Origin: Ricinus communis
Lineage: Eukaryota; Streptophyta; Magnoliopsida; Malpighiales; Euphorbiaceae
Direction: 5' to 3'
DNA length: 64,000 nucleotides
Assembly: GCF_019578655.1 (NCBI RefSeq)
Contig: NC_063264.1
Coordinates: 25,257,688-25,321,687 of the forward strand
The notes beneath the pieces were generated by a model. The model saw only the letters and a program-made list of their open reading frames with translations, had not been told where the DNA came from and made no database searches. Positions 24,001 through 36,846 of the stretch are shown here, one piece after another. Both the position numbers and the translations under genes were made by a program. Every line of letters begins with the position of its first letter. Within the stretch, counting starts at the first letter, position 1.

Positions 24001-27000
24001 TTTTTTCTCTTTTGAGGTTTGGACTCTTATACTTCTTATTTATAACATGGTTGTATTCCCTCTCTTGTGACTCATAGAAATGCAGAGGGTACAATTAATG
24101 TGATCCTTTGTGTTATGGCTTCTGACCAGATCCGTGATTGTTTCAGTTACAAGAGTTGAAGGCTAATCCGCATAGAAATGCAAAGGGTACAGTTATTGAG
24201 GCAGGTCTTGATAAATCCAAAGGTCCAATAGCTACATTTATTATACAGAATGGCACACTTAAAAGAGGGGATGTTGTGGTTTGCGGAGAAGCCTTTGGAA
24301 AGGTTGGTTACTTAAATCTTGAAACTCTTTCTACTTTCCATAAGATAAAATTGGGAATTTGATATGATCTAAGATTATAAATACTTAAATTTTAAAAGTG
24401 AATTCACATTGGAGAAGTTATGCCCATTGTCAGGTTCGGGCTTTATTTGATGATGGTGGAAAACGAGTGGATGAAGCTGGACCATCTATTCCTGTACAGG
24501 TTTGCTGTTTGTTTTTTCTACTATGTTCAATTTTTTTTACGTACTTCTTGTTTCTTGTTTGCAGTAATTTTTGACAGGTAGCTTGTATGTAGGAGAACCT
24601 CATCAGTACAATAGAATGATATATAGCAAATCATAACATTCCAGTGCTGATTTTACTAAATTGAGAAAATTGAAAATCTAGTTATGGACTCTTATTGTAA
24701 AAATCATCCCTCTAATTATGAAAAATATAACACTATTAAGAGTGCAAAAGGTTGTATTAGTGTGTTGTGCTGATTTTATGATTATAGCAACTGTGTGACC
24801 TTTTTGTTTTTTTTTCTTCTTCTAAATTTCCTTCTTTATGCTTGGGAATCAAAAAAATCACTAAAATATTTTTAGGAGGTTTGCCAGCTAGTCTTTGTGG
24901 ATGTTCGATTTAGAGGTTTTGTGCAACTGGTAGTTGTTTTCCACTCAACAACTATATTAAACCTGTTTGGTAAGACCTAAGAATCAGCAATGGGTAGTTG
25001 ATTTAGGCATAATCAGCTGTTGATTATATTAACTCCATTTTAGAGTCTTTTCTTATAAGCTAATAGCTGATTTAGTTTATTTATTTATTTGAACATAATC
25101 CTTATGAAAACTTATTAATAACAACTTACTTTAAATTGATCTTATTTAATTAACTTCTTATAATTTATGATAAATAATAATTATTTTAAAATTATACTTA
25201 ATAGTTAAATAATTATGATATTCATAATTGTGGAATTTGAAATCAAAAATGCTTTTATTAGTGGAATTTAAATTTGAATCTACTGTTAAAGTAACTTTTA
25301 TATGTATTCTTAATAATAAAAATAATTGAGTTAACAAAATCAATTGTAGCATTTTTGAATTATATTAAGCTATTTTTATTAATTTCTATCATTGAAAATA
25401 GTATTATGAAATAAAATAAATTGAAGGATAAATTATACCCTCAATGTTCATTCAATATATTAATAGCAGCAACTAATAAAATTTTATCAAACAGTTTGAT
25501 TTATTAGTTAACAGGCTAACAACTACCAGCTGCACTGACCAGTCAAACCAAACAAACCCGCTAATACTAATGGTTCAGCTTTTCAGTAGATTGCCGACCT
25601 TTCTTTACTAATATCACAAACATTCTTGTGGTTCTCATATAATATTTTCATTTTTTTTTCTTTTGATTATTGGAGTTATTTTATAATGCTCAGTTATATA
25701 TCACTGTTAAAATGATTCTCTATTTAGTAGCAGAAAAAAAAAAAAAGAAGAAGCTAAAATTAGAATTTGGGAGATGTTAAAGAGATGAGGCTGTTCATTA
25801 AGTTGTTTCCATGATTCGCAAGAATTGGCTGACATGCCAGGCTCTCGTATTTTCCCTTATATATCTTGCATCTATGTCTATAGGTTATTGGATTGAGTAA
25901 CGTACCAAAAGCTGGCGATGAATTTGAGGCTGTTGCCTCTCTTGATATTGCACGTGAAAAGGCGGAAGCATGTGCTGAATTATTGCGAAATGAGCGAATA
26001 ACAGCCAAGGCTGGAGATGGCAAGATTACACTATCTTCCTTAGCATCAGCTGTTTCATCAGGAAGGCTGTCTGGAATAGACTTGCACCAACTGAATATTA
26101 TATTAAAAGTTGATGTTCAGGTATGTGTATTTGGACACATTATATTTGTGAAACCATAAAAAGAGCCCTGTGATGTTTTCTTGTCCATCATGTTCTGAGT
26201 TTTAGTTGTAACTAGGACATGTTGGAAATATGGCTTGGCTATTATGCATGTGCTAGCTTTTAGCTCGTGCAGTACATATACAAACACAAATAAAAAGATT
26301 TTCCGTCTTTTATCTTTTCTGGTTTTCTCACGGGGCGGTGGGTGGGGGTTGAGGGATGGGTGGTGGAAGCAAATTGGTAAACGATATTACAAAATAGAAA
26401 TGGCAATGCATTTTGGATATTCTGTTTTTCTTCAGCTTCCCCTGGTGTTTTTGAAATCCAAGAAATTGCACATGGAAACAAAAAGCAGAAAATAGAAATG
26501 GAGAAGAAAATTAGACAAGGAAAGAAAAAAAAAAATCTCTAGAATAATACATGCTCCAAGTGATTTGGAAGAAAAATAATCATCCTTTTAAATGCCAAAT
26601 TGTTTTATAATCGCATGGAGTGAAGGGATATTATGTGAGAACTATTTATTTCACTCATTATTGCAAATTTATGTTGGCTGTCACTAGTTTCCATATTCTC
26701 CCTTCTATTTGGTCCTGACATTAGTGTCAGCTATTAAAGTGAAGTGATGTTCATCTGATAGCCCACATTTATGCATCTTACCCTCTTAATAATGTGTAAA
26801 TTATCACAATGAATTGAAAAGCATGAGATATCAAAACCCATAAAGCAACGTGCAAAATTGGATGTTCATTTTTTAGCACTTAAAGGAACCAATTAGAAAA
26901 CCAAAATTTGAATAAAAGTAATTAAAGAATATGGTTTCTTTAAATTTATGCAAGTCATTCCAATTGGTAAATTTTTAGATTAGCTTTAGCTCACAATTTC

Positions 27001-29587
27001 AATTAAATAGTAAAATATAAGGCATGCAAAATTAAACATATGATTTTCACTAATACACTTACTGAATCAACTACAAAAGCCATTAAGTACTTCCACCTTT
27101 GAAGTGAAACATTGTTGAGTTATTCCCTTGTCTGGTTGGACCAATACAATTTTAATGTTGTAAATATAAAATTTTCTTTGGACCCAAATGTGCTTGTTTT
27201 GCTTTGCGGACTTACCTCAATTTTTTCTCAGGATTTATGCCATACTGGGTCTGCCTACTGGCCGACTACATGAAACTATTGGTTTATGGTTTCATGCCTA
27301 GAAATGTTTACACCATCTTAGTTTGACAGCTCTCTTTTAATGCAAAATGAAATCTTTTGACAACAGCAATGCATTTGTTGCTTCATAGTGATGGCTGCAC
27401 TATAAAATATGTGCATACTCGTACCTGTAAATTGTTTTTGCATTGCCTGAGGTATTAGCATAATGTTGTTACATGATTATTGGCAAGCGTTAGTTCATTG
27501 TCCATTAGGAAGTAAATCTCTCTTTGTTGTGACTAGGGATCTGTTGAAGCTGTCCGACAAGCCTTACAGGTGCTCCCTCAAGATAATGTCACCTTGAAGT
27601 TCCTCTTACAAGCAACAGGGGATGTAAGCTCAAGTGATGTTGATCTTGCCATTGCCAGTGAAGCTATTATTTTAGGATTTAATGTCAAAGCACCGGGTTC
27701 TGTCAAGAGCAATGCAGAAAACAAAGGTGTTGAGATTCGGCTATATAGAGTTATATATGATCTTATTGATGATGTACGAAATGCAATGGAAGGACTTCTA
27801 GAGCCTGTTGAGGTTAGTTCAAAAACACTCTCTCTAATTTCTTTATTTTTTTCCCAATATTCTTGGGAAGCTTTTGGCAATGTGAAGTATAAATTATATA
27901 AATGTGCTGTCTTATCACATGGTGCAGGGTGTAGTCTGATTAGCAGTTATTATATAGATGTCAAATCCTTCAAATTATTTATGCTGCATGGAAAATTATT
28001 CAAAGTTCTGTTTTGTCTCTTTGAGGTGTTTTGAATTGGGGGGTTTGTGGGCGAAGGGGTAGATTGAGTTAACATGTAACTGGACTTCCCATTTTTGTCA
28101 TGGTTTTTTTTTAGATCTTATCAATATAACCCTGCAGGCCTTTGATTTGACCTGCTTGGAGTTTGAGTATTTGAAACTTGCCTATTGAGCTATTTTCTTT
28201 TTCCTGTGATATTAGCTTAATTGTGTCTATGCCTCACTTCTTCCATCCTTTTGTCGTCTGGCACTATCACTAAATGAAGCACCACTTACTAAATAATCAA
28301 TTAATCTTTAATGTCGGGCATGCTTATTTACTTTAACTATTTGGTTAGTTGTTTCTTCATTCTTTCAAGTTTCATAGTGCAATCAATTTTCTCATTGTGT
28401 TAGGGTTTGAAATCAATGGAATTTGGTAATGAACTTGGAAAGGAAAGGTGTATATGAACTGCCGTTCAGTAATGATGTTTGAGGAGAAAATAATTGCTAT
28501 TTGCTGAATGGAATAACTGGTTCTGGTTGCAGGAATTTTTTTACAGCATCTAGGGCACAAATATATGTTCTTTTAATTTTTGTTTTTATTTTTAATTTGT
28601 TTAATTATGGTGGAAAATAGTGAAAAAAATATATTGGAATTAGGTTATCTGCCAGTCTAGTAAGGGTTTCATTCTCCCAAGTCCATATTGCTAGGGAGCA
28701 TGAGCTGCCTTTTGCTTTGATCTGTGAGTTTTATACATTTGAATACTTACACTTTGGAGTTGCATGTCTACTGATAGGAACAAGAAACAATTGGGTCAGC
28801 AGTAGTTCGGGCTGTATTTAGCAGTGGAAGCGGCCGTGTTGCTGGATGCATGGTAACAGATGGGAAAGTAGTGAAAGGCTGTGGTGTTAAGGTTATTCGA
28901 AAGCGAAAGACAATCCATGTTGGCGTTCTCGATTCCTTGAGACGAGTAAAGGAACTTGTAAAAGAGGTATGTCTTTGAAGCCTTACAATTCTGGGTTCTG
29001 ATAGTAAGTCAAATTCATGATGTTTCAATTGCGAGCTGTGTAATTGGTTTGTATTGATGTCTGTATCATGCCCGTATGGAGCTGCATTTGATTTTAGACC
29101 TCATGGAAATTGCTAGATTGTAGACTATTCTATATTCAGGTATATGTGAAAGGAATTATTTGCTTAGCAGACTTTACAGAGGTTATCTGGATGCATTTTC
29201 ACTACCTCTATTTTAGTATTCTCCATTGCTAATCTATGGTAAAGGCATTGCAAAATCTTGAGTAGCTGCAATTTGGCATCGAATGAAATGAATGGATAAT
29301 CCAATTTCTCTATAAATGTTTTCTTCTAAGGATGTGTACTTGCCATTGCTGAGTGAGATTGCTGGTATAAAGTTATGACATATCCAACTTGTGCTGTCTG
29401 TATTTAAAATTTTAAATATTGTGCATTTGCTCCTTATTGTTGACAGCCATTCTTGATCTAATTTGAATGCTGTGTCTAGATGCTGTAAGTAGTTGTCTAG
29501 TAGCTGGATGCCAAATTTATTGGCTCTTCGAGTGTCGAGGTTGTCTCGAGGCCTTTTTGGGAAGGCTAGATAGTGTTGCTCAATTTA

Positions 29588-29623
<36 letters not shown>

Positions 29624-29965
29624 TGTGTTCTGGAGTAATCATGTCTGTTTATTTCTTTCCTGTAAAAAGATTGATTAAATAAACCAAAATAAAAATAAAT
29701 AAATTCTACACTTTATTACTTTGCAAGATGAGGTAGTGGAATGTCAATGCGCTAAGGCTATGGCCATTGGCTTCTATTTTACCATAATTTACTTTGAGTG
29801 CAGGTAAGTGCTGGGCTAGAGTGTGGTATTGCAATGGAAGATTATGATGATTGGGAGGAAGGAGATACTATTGAAGCCTTCAACACAGTCGAGAAGAAGC
29901 GGACCCTTGAAGAGGCATCGGCTTCGATGGCAGCTGCACTGGAACATGCAGGTATTAATGTGTAG
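21038..29965 (+). CDS. FUG1: Chloroplast translation initiation factor IF-2 (FUG1-like)
   Basis: Twelve exons: 21038-22594, 22731-22763, 23057-23170, 23358-23507, 23663-23761, 23854-23916, 24147-24302, 24434-24499, 25884-26120, 27537-27812, 28778-28966, 29804-29965; 1033 codons. IF-2 is the GTPase that brings initiator fMet-tRNA to the small ribosomal subunit. A Ser-rich N-terminus starting [16 protein letters not shown] is the likely plastid transit peptide. Residues about 60-400 are a low-complexity Pro/Lys linker; 430-510 hold the IF2_N-type segment. G motifs: GHVDHGKT 513-520, DTPGHE 563-568, NKID 617-620, SALK 653-656. Domains II to IV follow to the conserved end ([13 protein letters not shown]). 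I chose the ATG at 21038 as the first in frame; the next is at 21068. The length is close to Arabidopsis FUG1. Confidence 0.95.
24900..25560. repeat. MITE in IF-2 intron 8
   Basis: The left end GCAACTGGTAGTTGTTTTCC pairs with the reverse complement of the right end (AACTACCAGCTGCACTGACC). Internal blocks such as AATAATTATTTTAAAATTAT, GAATTTAAATTTGAATC and CTTATTAATAACAACTTACT match the copies at 6010-7130. It is about 660 bp, with no coding content and no certain target duplication. Confidence 0.65.
29590..29621 (+). repeat. (CT)n microsatellite in IF-2 intron 11
   Basis: About 15 uninterrupted CT units within the last intron of the gene. Confidence 0.95.
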
Positions 29966-30410
29966 AACTTGAGGTTTCAGAATTAGCAACTTCACGACAT
30001 CTCCAGATGGAATCAAAGCATTATAGCTAAAAATGGCGGATAACGCAATCGAATCAGTGCTCCAACATTATTTAGCGGGAGAAATGTATAAATGGATTGC
30101 TGTAGGCATGCAATTTATTTCAAGTTGCCAGGCACTGGAGGATCTGAGCTTGTAGTAATTTTGTCCCTTGTTGTATTTGCTATTCTGTTTTGTATATATC
30201 AATCACATCTTAGCTTCCTTATGTAAAAAAAGGAACAATCAGGACAGTTCCTTGAAAGGTTACATGCCTCAAACACTTTATAATGTCATTCTTAGAAGGC
30301 AAAAAAAAATTTATTTAATGATGCACCGAATTGATTGCATCTTCTCTTCCATCATAAGTGTACCTTATGCACTATTTTTCTTTGTGGGAGTAAATGTAAT
30401 TAAACAAATA
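29966..30410 (+). other. IF-2 3' flank
   Basis: Probably contains the IF-2 3' UTR; no other gene recognised. An AATAAA at 30412-30417 falls at the border of the next repeat. Confidence 0.4.
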
Positions 30411-31024
30411 GAATAAAGTGCAATTTGACCACTAATTTTGTTATATACTGGTTCAGTTTAGTTCTTTTTTAATTTTTTGAATTTTTTAATCTAGATTTTT
30501 GTATATTTTGTTGAATTTTTTTTTTTAAAATCTCCTTTTGAAAATAAAAATAATTGATTTTAAAAAATAATAATTAAATAATAATATATTATTTAATTAT
30601 TTTATAATTTTAATATAATTAATGTAATTAAGCAACAATTAGCTATTACCATTATTATTTTTGCTGAAACTACTTTTATTTTCTGCTGATTTGAACACTA
30701 TTACTATTGTACTGTCTTTTTCATTATCATTATTAAGAAAAAATAGTAAGAACATCATAGCAATATTTATTTTTTTATTATGTTTTATTTAAATATTAAT
30801 ATATTTTTTAATTTAAAAAATATAATATAAAATAATAATATTTTTTTATTTTTTATTATATTCACTCTCTTTTTAGGAAGTGTGTACCTCTCTCTTATTT
30901 TTGTAAAAATTATGGCTAATTTGAGCGAAATATGCAAAAATTTGGACTAAAATGTCTAAGAATTTTAAAAGAAACTAAATTAAACCCAAACAGTAAGATT
31001 ATTGGACAAATTTGACTTTATTCC
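30411..31024 (+). repeat. Long-TIR non-autonomous element, copy 1
   Basis: The left end GAATAAAGTGCAATTTGACC pairs with the reverse complement of the right end (GGTCAAATT-type, ending GACTTTATTCC) over roughly 190 bp per arm with many mismatches. The family is shared with 50034-50632 in the opposite orientation: both have TTTAGTTCTTTTT, CTAGATTTTTGTATATTT, AATATTTATTTTTTTATT and AGAGAG near the arm ends. No transposase. No clear target duplication. Confidence 0.65.
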
Positions 31025-32463
31025 TTAAAAAAGTAAGAGAACATTACTATTACTTCCTTGAAGTTTTCCAAAATTTATAAGTCCAATCCTGCATTTTTAA
31101 AAATGAATTAATATCCCTTTAACGTTTGTTCCATTAACTGTTATCATCTTCTGTTTTAATTGAAAAGAACTACATGAAAAAGAAAGATTTTTCTTTTTTT
31201 TTTAATTTAAGATATAAATGATTGCATTAATTTTAAAATTAAGCTTTACTATAAGAAATTATTGCTTAAATCTTATTAATTCTTTTTTAGCTCTTATTAG
31301 TATAATTTGATTATTCTTAGACTATTTATTACTTAGTTTCAAAGTTGATAATATAAAATTTTAATAATGCCATATATTATTTAACTATTTGGTAAATTAA
31401 TTTTGATGATAATCATGGTTGTTAATATAATTTTACTTTTAAATATAATATAATTTTTTATGTAATAGATGCAGAAAAAAAATATCTTAATTAATTATTT
31501 GACTTATGTTTAAATAAAAAAAATTGCAAAAAAGAGATAAATATGTTAAAAAATAAAATAAAAAACTCAAATATTAAATTTATTACTATATCCATAATTT
31601 ATTCTTAAATGATTTGAAATTAGAAGCTTTGATTCTTTTATTAAGCTTTATTTTATATAATTTATTTAAATTTGATGCAAACTAGTTACCAAAGATATGA
31701 AGTTGGATTATTCATTTGCTAATGCTGCAAGACAAAATGATTCGTCAAATAAGAAAGGACTATGCTTTTGAAATTAAAGATTAAATGTCAATATCTTTTC
31801 TATTTTTCATGCCTTATTCTATTTAACATTCAATAAATAAATTTATTTATTTTCTTTTAATTCCTATTAATATAATTTTTGTGATTCTTAAACTAATTAT
31901 TGCCTATTTTCCAGTTTGATAATATAAAATTTAATAATTTTATACATGTTTAATTATTTAACAATAAATTTTATGATAATTAATTTGGTTCTATTTTTGG
32001 ACATGCTATGTTATTTATATAATAGATGCAAAAGAAATAAAATAAAATAAATCTTAATTAAGTATTTGAATTATGTTAAAAATTTAAATTATTTTTAAAA
32101 CATAATGTAACTAGAATAAATATTTTCAGAAAAGCAATAAAAACTAGGTATTATAAAATTATTTAAATATAGAAATTAATATTATAAAATTAATATTACT
32201 TACTATTGAAATTAATATACCATGATAGAAACGTCTGAGGTTGTACGAGTATCTACAGGACCTAAACTAAATTATCAACAAGCTCTCCAAGCACATGAAG
32301 GGTCTTCCCCAGAAGAAGAGATTAGTACTGGAAGGTGAAGATGGAAGGGCTATAACAAAGTAAAAATCATTAATTGGGGTAAAGAAATATGAGCAATCCG
32401 CGGCAAATGTAGCCCCTATCTCTTAAAAAGAAGAGGATAGATAGGTCTACGAGTTGAGACAGA

Positions 32464-32513
<50 letters not shown>

Positions 32514-32681
32514 TTCATTAAGTATGAATAATTAGTTAGAAACATTTTTTAATGTATATGACTTTAAAATTAAATACTTTATAATCTTAGTTCTAATATA
32601 TAATTTATTTTGTAAATTGTCAAAGGTAATAAAAATAATTATTTTTCTTCAAGTATACTTTTTAAATAACTATGACTTACT
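31025..32681. other. AT-rich intergenic DNA
   Basis: No gene recognised. A slightly GC-richer island at 32222-32460 is not open over any useful length and matches nothing I recognise. It ends in the TA microsatellite. Confidence 0.5.
32466..32509. repeat. (TA)n microsatellite
   Basis: About 21 uninterrupted TA units. Confidence 0.95.
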
Positions 32682-35600
32682 AAAACTGTCACGACTTGAC
32701 CTGTGGGCTCGTGACCGGTACTAGGAAATCGGTAGGCGTAAGGCCACCGAATCCCATAGTAAGACTGACCATTCACTAACTTAATTAAATCTCATCTAAT
32801 AGCATTGATATTACAATTTATCTTAACTATTAAATTTTACATATTTAATTCGGTCTGCCAGTATAATTAGACAAGATCCGAAACTACATAAAATTACAAC
32901 TGATAAGTATAAAATTTTTACTGCGGAGAATCTAAAATTTTTACAAGTCAAACGTACCAAAATCAAATACATCAACTCGATGATTTAGGAGTCGGGCTAC
33001 TAGATAAGAACTGTGGAAAGACTAACAATCACCTGAAAAGCAGTAAAATTGACGAATATAAACACTTCAATAAAATAATTACTTAATTTAAAAAAAAAAT
33101 TCCATGTCATGCTATGCTATGCTTCTGCAAAGTAAAATAAAATAAAATAAATTTTTATTTCATACCATGGGACGGAGTACCTCAGCAGAATCCTAATCCC
33201 AATACTAACATCTCAACTCTCTCATTCTAACAGAACTTGCATTTAGAGAGCAAAGCTCGACCAGGATCCTTAAATCTAGTTCAGTCACTTAATTATCACT
33301 AACACTCTTAGCCTTTCGGCCCTCTTACTGCAATAAGACTGGCACCCAAAGAGCGAAGCTCGACCATGGTCCTTAACTTCAGTCTGGTCACTTAGGTGTC
33401 CAAATAAGCCGGCGCCCAAAGAGCAATGCTCGACTAGGGACCTTTACTCCGGCAAACACACTCCACTCAGCCCAGAGAGCAATACTCGACCAGGGCAAGT
33501 CCTAATTTACCTTCTTAAATTTACCTTTTTTCCCTTTTATTATCAGCCTCGGATTCATATAGGTGCAACTCAGCTAGACATGTTCATGGGCCGGGGCTAG
33601 GCGAGCTCGGGCCGGGCCTGACTTTTTTTTGGACAAGCCCGAGCCCATCTAAGCCTGAAGATTTTTTTAATATTTCTCTACTCAGGCCCAAGCCTTAAAT
33701 TCTTTAAAAAGCCTGGCCCGAGTCCGCTAAGTGGTATAAGGCACTTGATTATAAGAAGGTCGCAGGTTTGAGTACTATGAGTACCACATATCTATTTTAA
33801 AGCTATTTTTTAGTAATTATACTAGACATCGGGCCGGGCCTGGCCGAGCTTGGGTTTTTATATAAAATTTCAAGCCCGCCCATAATAATTTGGGCTTCTC
33901 ATCGGGCTTGGGTCGGGCCGGGCTTGTACGAAAAATGAACAGGTCTAAACTCAGCAAATAGTATGTTCTACTGCCGTCCAATCCCGAGTCATCATGCAAT
34001 AATAAATTCAGTGATGAAGAACATTATATATATGAATAGTAATTAAATGAATAATTTAAACTTGCAATCAATTAATCATAATCGCTATTTAAAATCTGCG
34101 CATGACACGTGCATAACAGATATATGAATTTAACTCACAGATCTGACGACCTCCTAGCTCTGCTCCAATGCCTCAGGTGGAGCGAGCCGAACTGACGGAT
34201 TATCTAATCACGGAAAACAATTAATCAATAACGTTGAAACATTTGACAATTAATCCTCGGTCTAGACTCCTAGGACTAACTATCTACGAATCTCGACTCG
34301 AAAGAATTCTACTGAAAATCCGGTGGAACCTCCCCTAAATTACGGACATTTACTCCTCGTATAACGAGTCTAGGACCTGCCATAAAATACTTCAAATGTA
34401 TCGGGTCACCAAAACTGCATTAATTTTCCCGACTCCGCAACACAACACAACCACGACTATTAGCAGACAGTCCGACAATTTATTTTAACTAATAATATTT
34501 CTAAGGCTCAATTCATTTCAATAATCACATAAATTTTTCTAATAAATTCTAAAATCGACGATTCGAACGCACCAACAAACTCGAAATGATGCCCTGATGA
34601 CGCTCCCCGCTTTCGATCTTCTGATCCAACCCCCATCATCCAGAGAGATTTACAGACGATCTCGACCGTCGATTTTCAAATGGAGTCTGATCGCCATGAA
34701 ACTAATGCCATTGGAAAGTTTGAGCTGATGAGAGTCCAGATATGCCCTTTGATCGGCAAAAGCTCACCGGAAAAGCTAGAAAACGCCGGCTGCCATCCAT
34801 TTTCTCTCTCCACCGTGAACTTCCAACTCCGGCCACCATTTGAGTCGCCGCTGCCGCCAAAACGAAGCCCAACCCCAGGGGAGTCGATCGCCACAAAAAT
34901 GATGGCTACCGACGTCAGAAACGCCATGAACGGCGTCTAAAAAGGCTGCTGCTTTCCTCCCTTTTCGCCGCCTGCCGACATTCCCAACGCTGCCACTTAA
35001 GCTCGCCGGCTGCGAGCTCCAGATGGACACCTCCCCTGTCGGCCATGGAAGCCGACGTCCCCCTTCTCTCTCTTTTCTTCCTTTCTCATTCCTTTCTTCT
35101 TTTCCTTTTCTTTTATTTCTTTCCTTATCAGCAGTTAGTCCCTAAACTTTTCTTTTTTACTATTTAGCCCCTCAACTTTTTAATTACTAACAATTTCATC
35201 CAGCAAAATTTCCAATTAACCCTTAAGCTTTTCTTTAGCTTTTCAATTAAGCCCCTAACTATTTAATTTGGGCCAAAATAAAATTATTGAAAATATACAA
35301 TTACATATTTACCCTTGCTTTTAAATGTAAGATTACCGAAAAGCCTTTGCCCACATATTTAATTACAAAAATACCAAACATACAAATTTTCAATAAAACT
35401 CCATATTAATAAAATTATACTTTTAATCCTTATTCCAAATTAAATTTCCAATTTAATTCTCACATACAATTAATTTAATTAATCAATTGCTAAATATTTT
35501 TTAATTAAGATTTAACTCCATTAGCTAATTAAATGCCATTTTCCTCAATAATTCTTTTATAAAATATCCTTTACTAATTCTTCCATAACTCTCAAGTATA

Positions 35601-35870
35601 GAATTTTAATTTATATATATATTTGGGGCAAATATTGGATGACTAAAAATATAATTTATTTTTCAAAAAATTTACTTAATTAATTTCTTATAAATCAAAC
35701 TAATTGGATATAGAAAATAATTCCTTTATTTGTCTAACATTAAAATTCTATTTAAATCAATCCAATTAAACCAGGTAAAAATAAAGTAAAATTAATTTAA
35801 ATAAAAATTCATTTATTAATTATTATTTATATTATCATTATTGAAGGAAAATTTCGAGTATTACAAAAAC
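32682..35870. mobile_element. LTR unit with perfect target duplication (solo-LTR-like)
   Basis: The unit 32687-35865 starts TGTCACGACTTGACC and ends TTCGAGTATTACA, the TG...CA ends of an LTR, and is flanked on both sides by AAAAC (32682-32686 and 35866-35870). It spans 3179 bp, or about 2800 without the nested MITE. No gag, pol, primer-binding site or internal second LTR copy was seen, so it is best read as a solo LTR or a non-autonomous LTR derivative. Internal degenerate repeats of AGAGCxAxGCTCGACCA type occur at about 33246, 33349, 33418 and 33475. Open frames at 34676-35030 run on both strands and look like chance in a GC-richer stretch. Confidence 0.75.
33567..33955. mobile_element. hAT-type MITE nested in the LTR unit
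   Basis: The 373-bp insert 33575-33947 has ends TAGACATGTTCAT and, reverse-complemented, TAGACCTGTTCAT (12 of 13 match), and is flanked by AACTCAGC at 33567-33574 and 33948-33955, a perfect 8-bp target duplication as made by hAT transposases. Just inside, GGGCCGGG-rich arms pair with each other. There is no coding capacity. The perfect duplication suggests a fairly young insertion, later than that of the host LTR unit. Confidence 0.88.
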
Positions 35871-36440
35871 TTAAATTTTAATAAATCATGTATTTTATCA
35901 TTTGCTAAATAATATTCTCAGTTCTTTTAGAATTATTACTAATTGAAAATAATAATCTTAATATATTTAGTTGATATTAGAATTGCATAACTAATATATA
36001 AATTTTGATAAAGGCATAAAAACTTTATTAGTATATAATTATTTGATATATTCTAATTTTTAAAATTAATAAATTTTACTAGTATTTGAAATATTAACCA
36101 CAAACTGCATGGGAAAAATTGCTAGTTAACATTTGAATATTTGGTATAAATTTGAGAAAACAAATATTAGAAATATCTATATATTTTTTTCTTTTTAAAA
36201 TTTACAGTATTTTTTTATATTTATTTTATTTTATTTTGTTAAAGTATTAGAAATAACAGTTTTGTTAATTTTTTTGAATTTATGATTTTAATTAATTTTT
36301 TACCTTTTTTATTTTTTTGAATAAAATAATAAAAAAAACAACTAAGAATTATTAGACTGTAAATTTCAAAAAGCTGACCAGAGTAAAACAAATTCTTTTA
36401 TTGATTTTGATTTTCTATAAATTTTGTCGTCATGCCATGT
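35871..36440. other. AT-rich DNA upstream of the kinesin gene
   Basis: No gene or element recognised; nearly pure A/T until about 36420. Confidence 0.5.
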
Positions 36441-36444
36441 GTAA

Positions 36445-36600
36445 ATTGGCGGGTCAATGCGATTGCAATTGGGCCGACAGCAAAAGGCCTTCAGCTTATT
36501 TAAATGGACGGAGCGGGCAATCGGAAGAGAGGGGCGCCTTACGGGTTGTTGCCGGTAAACACATTTCAAAATTCAAAACGCATGGCCAAACGGTCACTTT
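36445..36600 (+). promoter_or_regulatory. Probable kinesin promoter with cell-cycle type motifs
   Basis: In order: ATTGGCGG at 36445-36452 fits the E2F consensus WTTSSCSS; TGGGCC at 36470-36475 fits a site II element; TATTTAAA at 36497-36504 could be the TATA box; CCAAACGGTCA around 36586-36596 contains the AACGG core and YYA end of an MSA (mitosis-specific activator) element but departs from its first bases. If that TATA is used, the MSA-like site would lie downstream of the start site. The combination fits a gene expressed in dividing cells. This is inference from short motifs. Confidence 0.4.
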
Positions 36601-36846
36601 TTTTTTTTTTTTTTTTTTTCATTTTTGCTTTAGATCAAAATCAATACCAACAACTTTCCTGTTCTCTCTTTGATTATTCTCTAATTCCTATCTTTTTTTT
36701 TTCTTCTCTTAACATTACACTTCAAGATCCAATCTTTTTTAACTTATTTCAAGACCCAAACAAATAATGTGTTTTTGACCCTACCCATTTAACTTCTTCA
36801 ATTTCTATCCAACTTCACTGTTTCGTTGCTCTTAATAGATTTGACA

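Noticed and set aside
26235..26495. Open frames on both strands in IF-2 intron 9
   Set aside because: The IF-2 exons on each side join in phase and match the family without this stretch, so it is intronic.
33817..33999. Open frame on the - strand
   Set aside because: Falls across the GC-rich arm and the end of the hAT MITE; composition-driven.
34676..35030. Four overlapping open frames in the LTR unit
   Set aside because: Both strands and several frames are open at once in a GC-rich patch; no protein family recognised.
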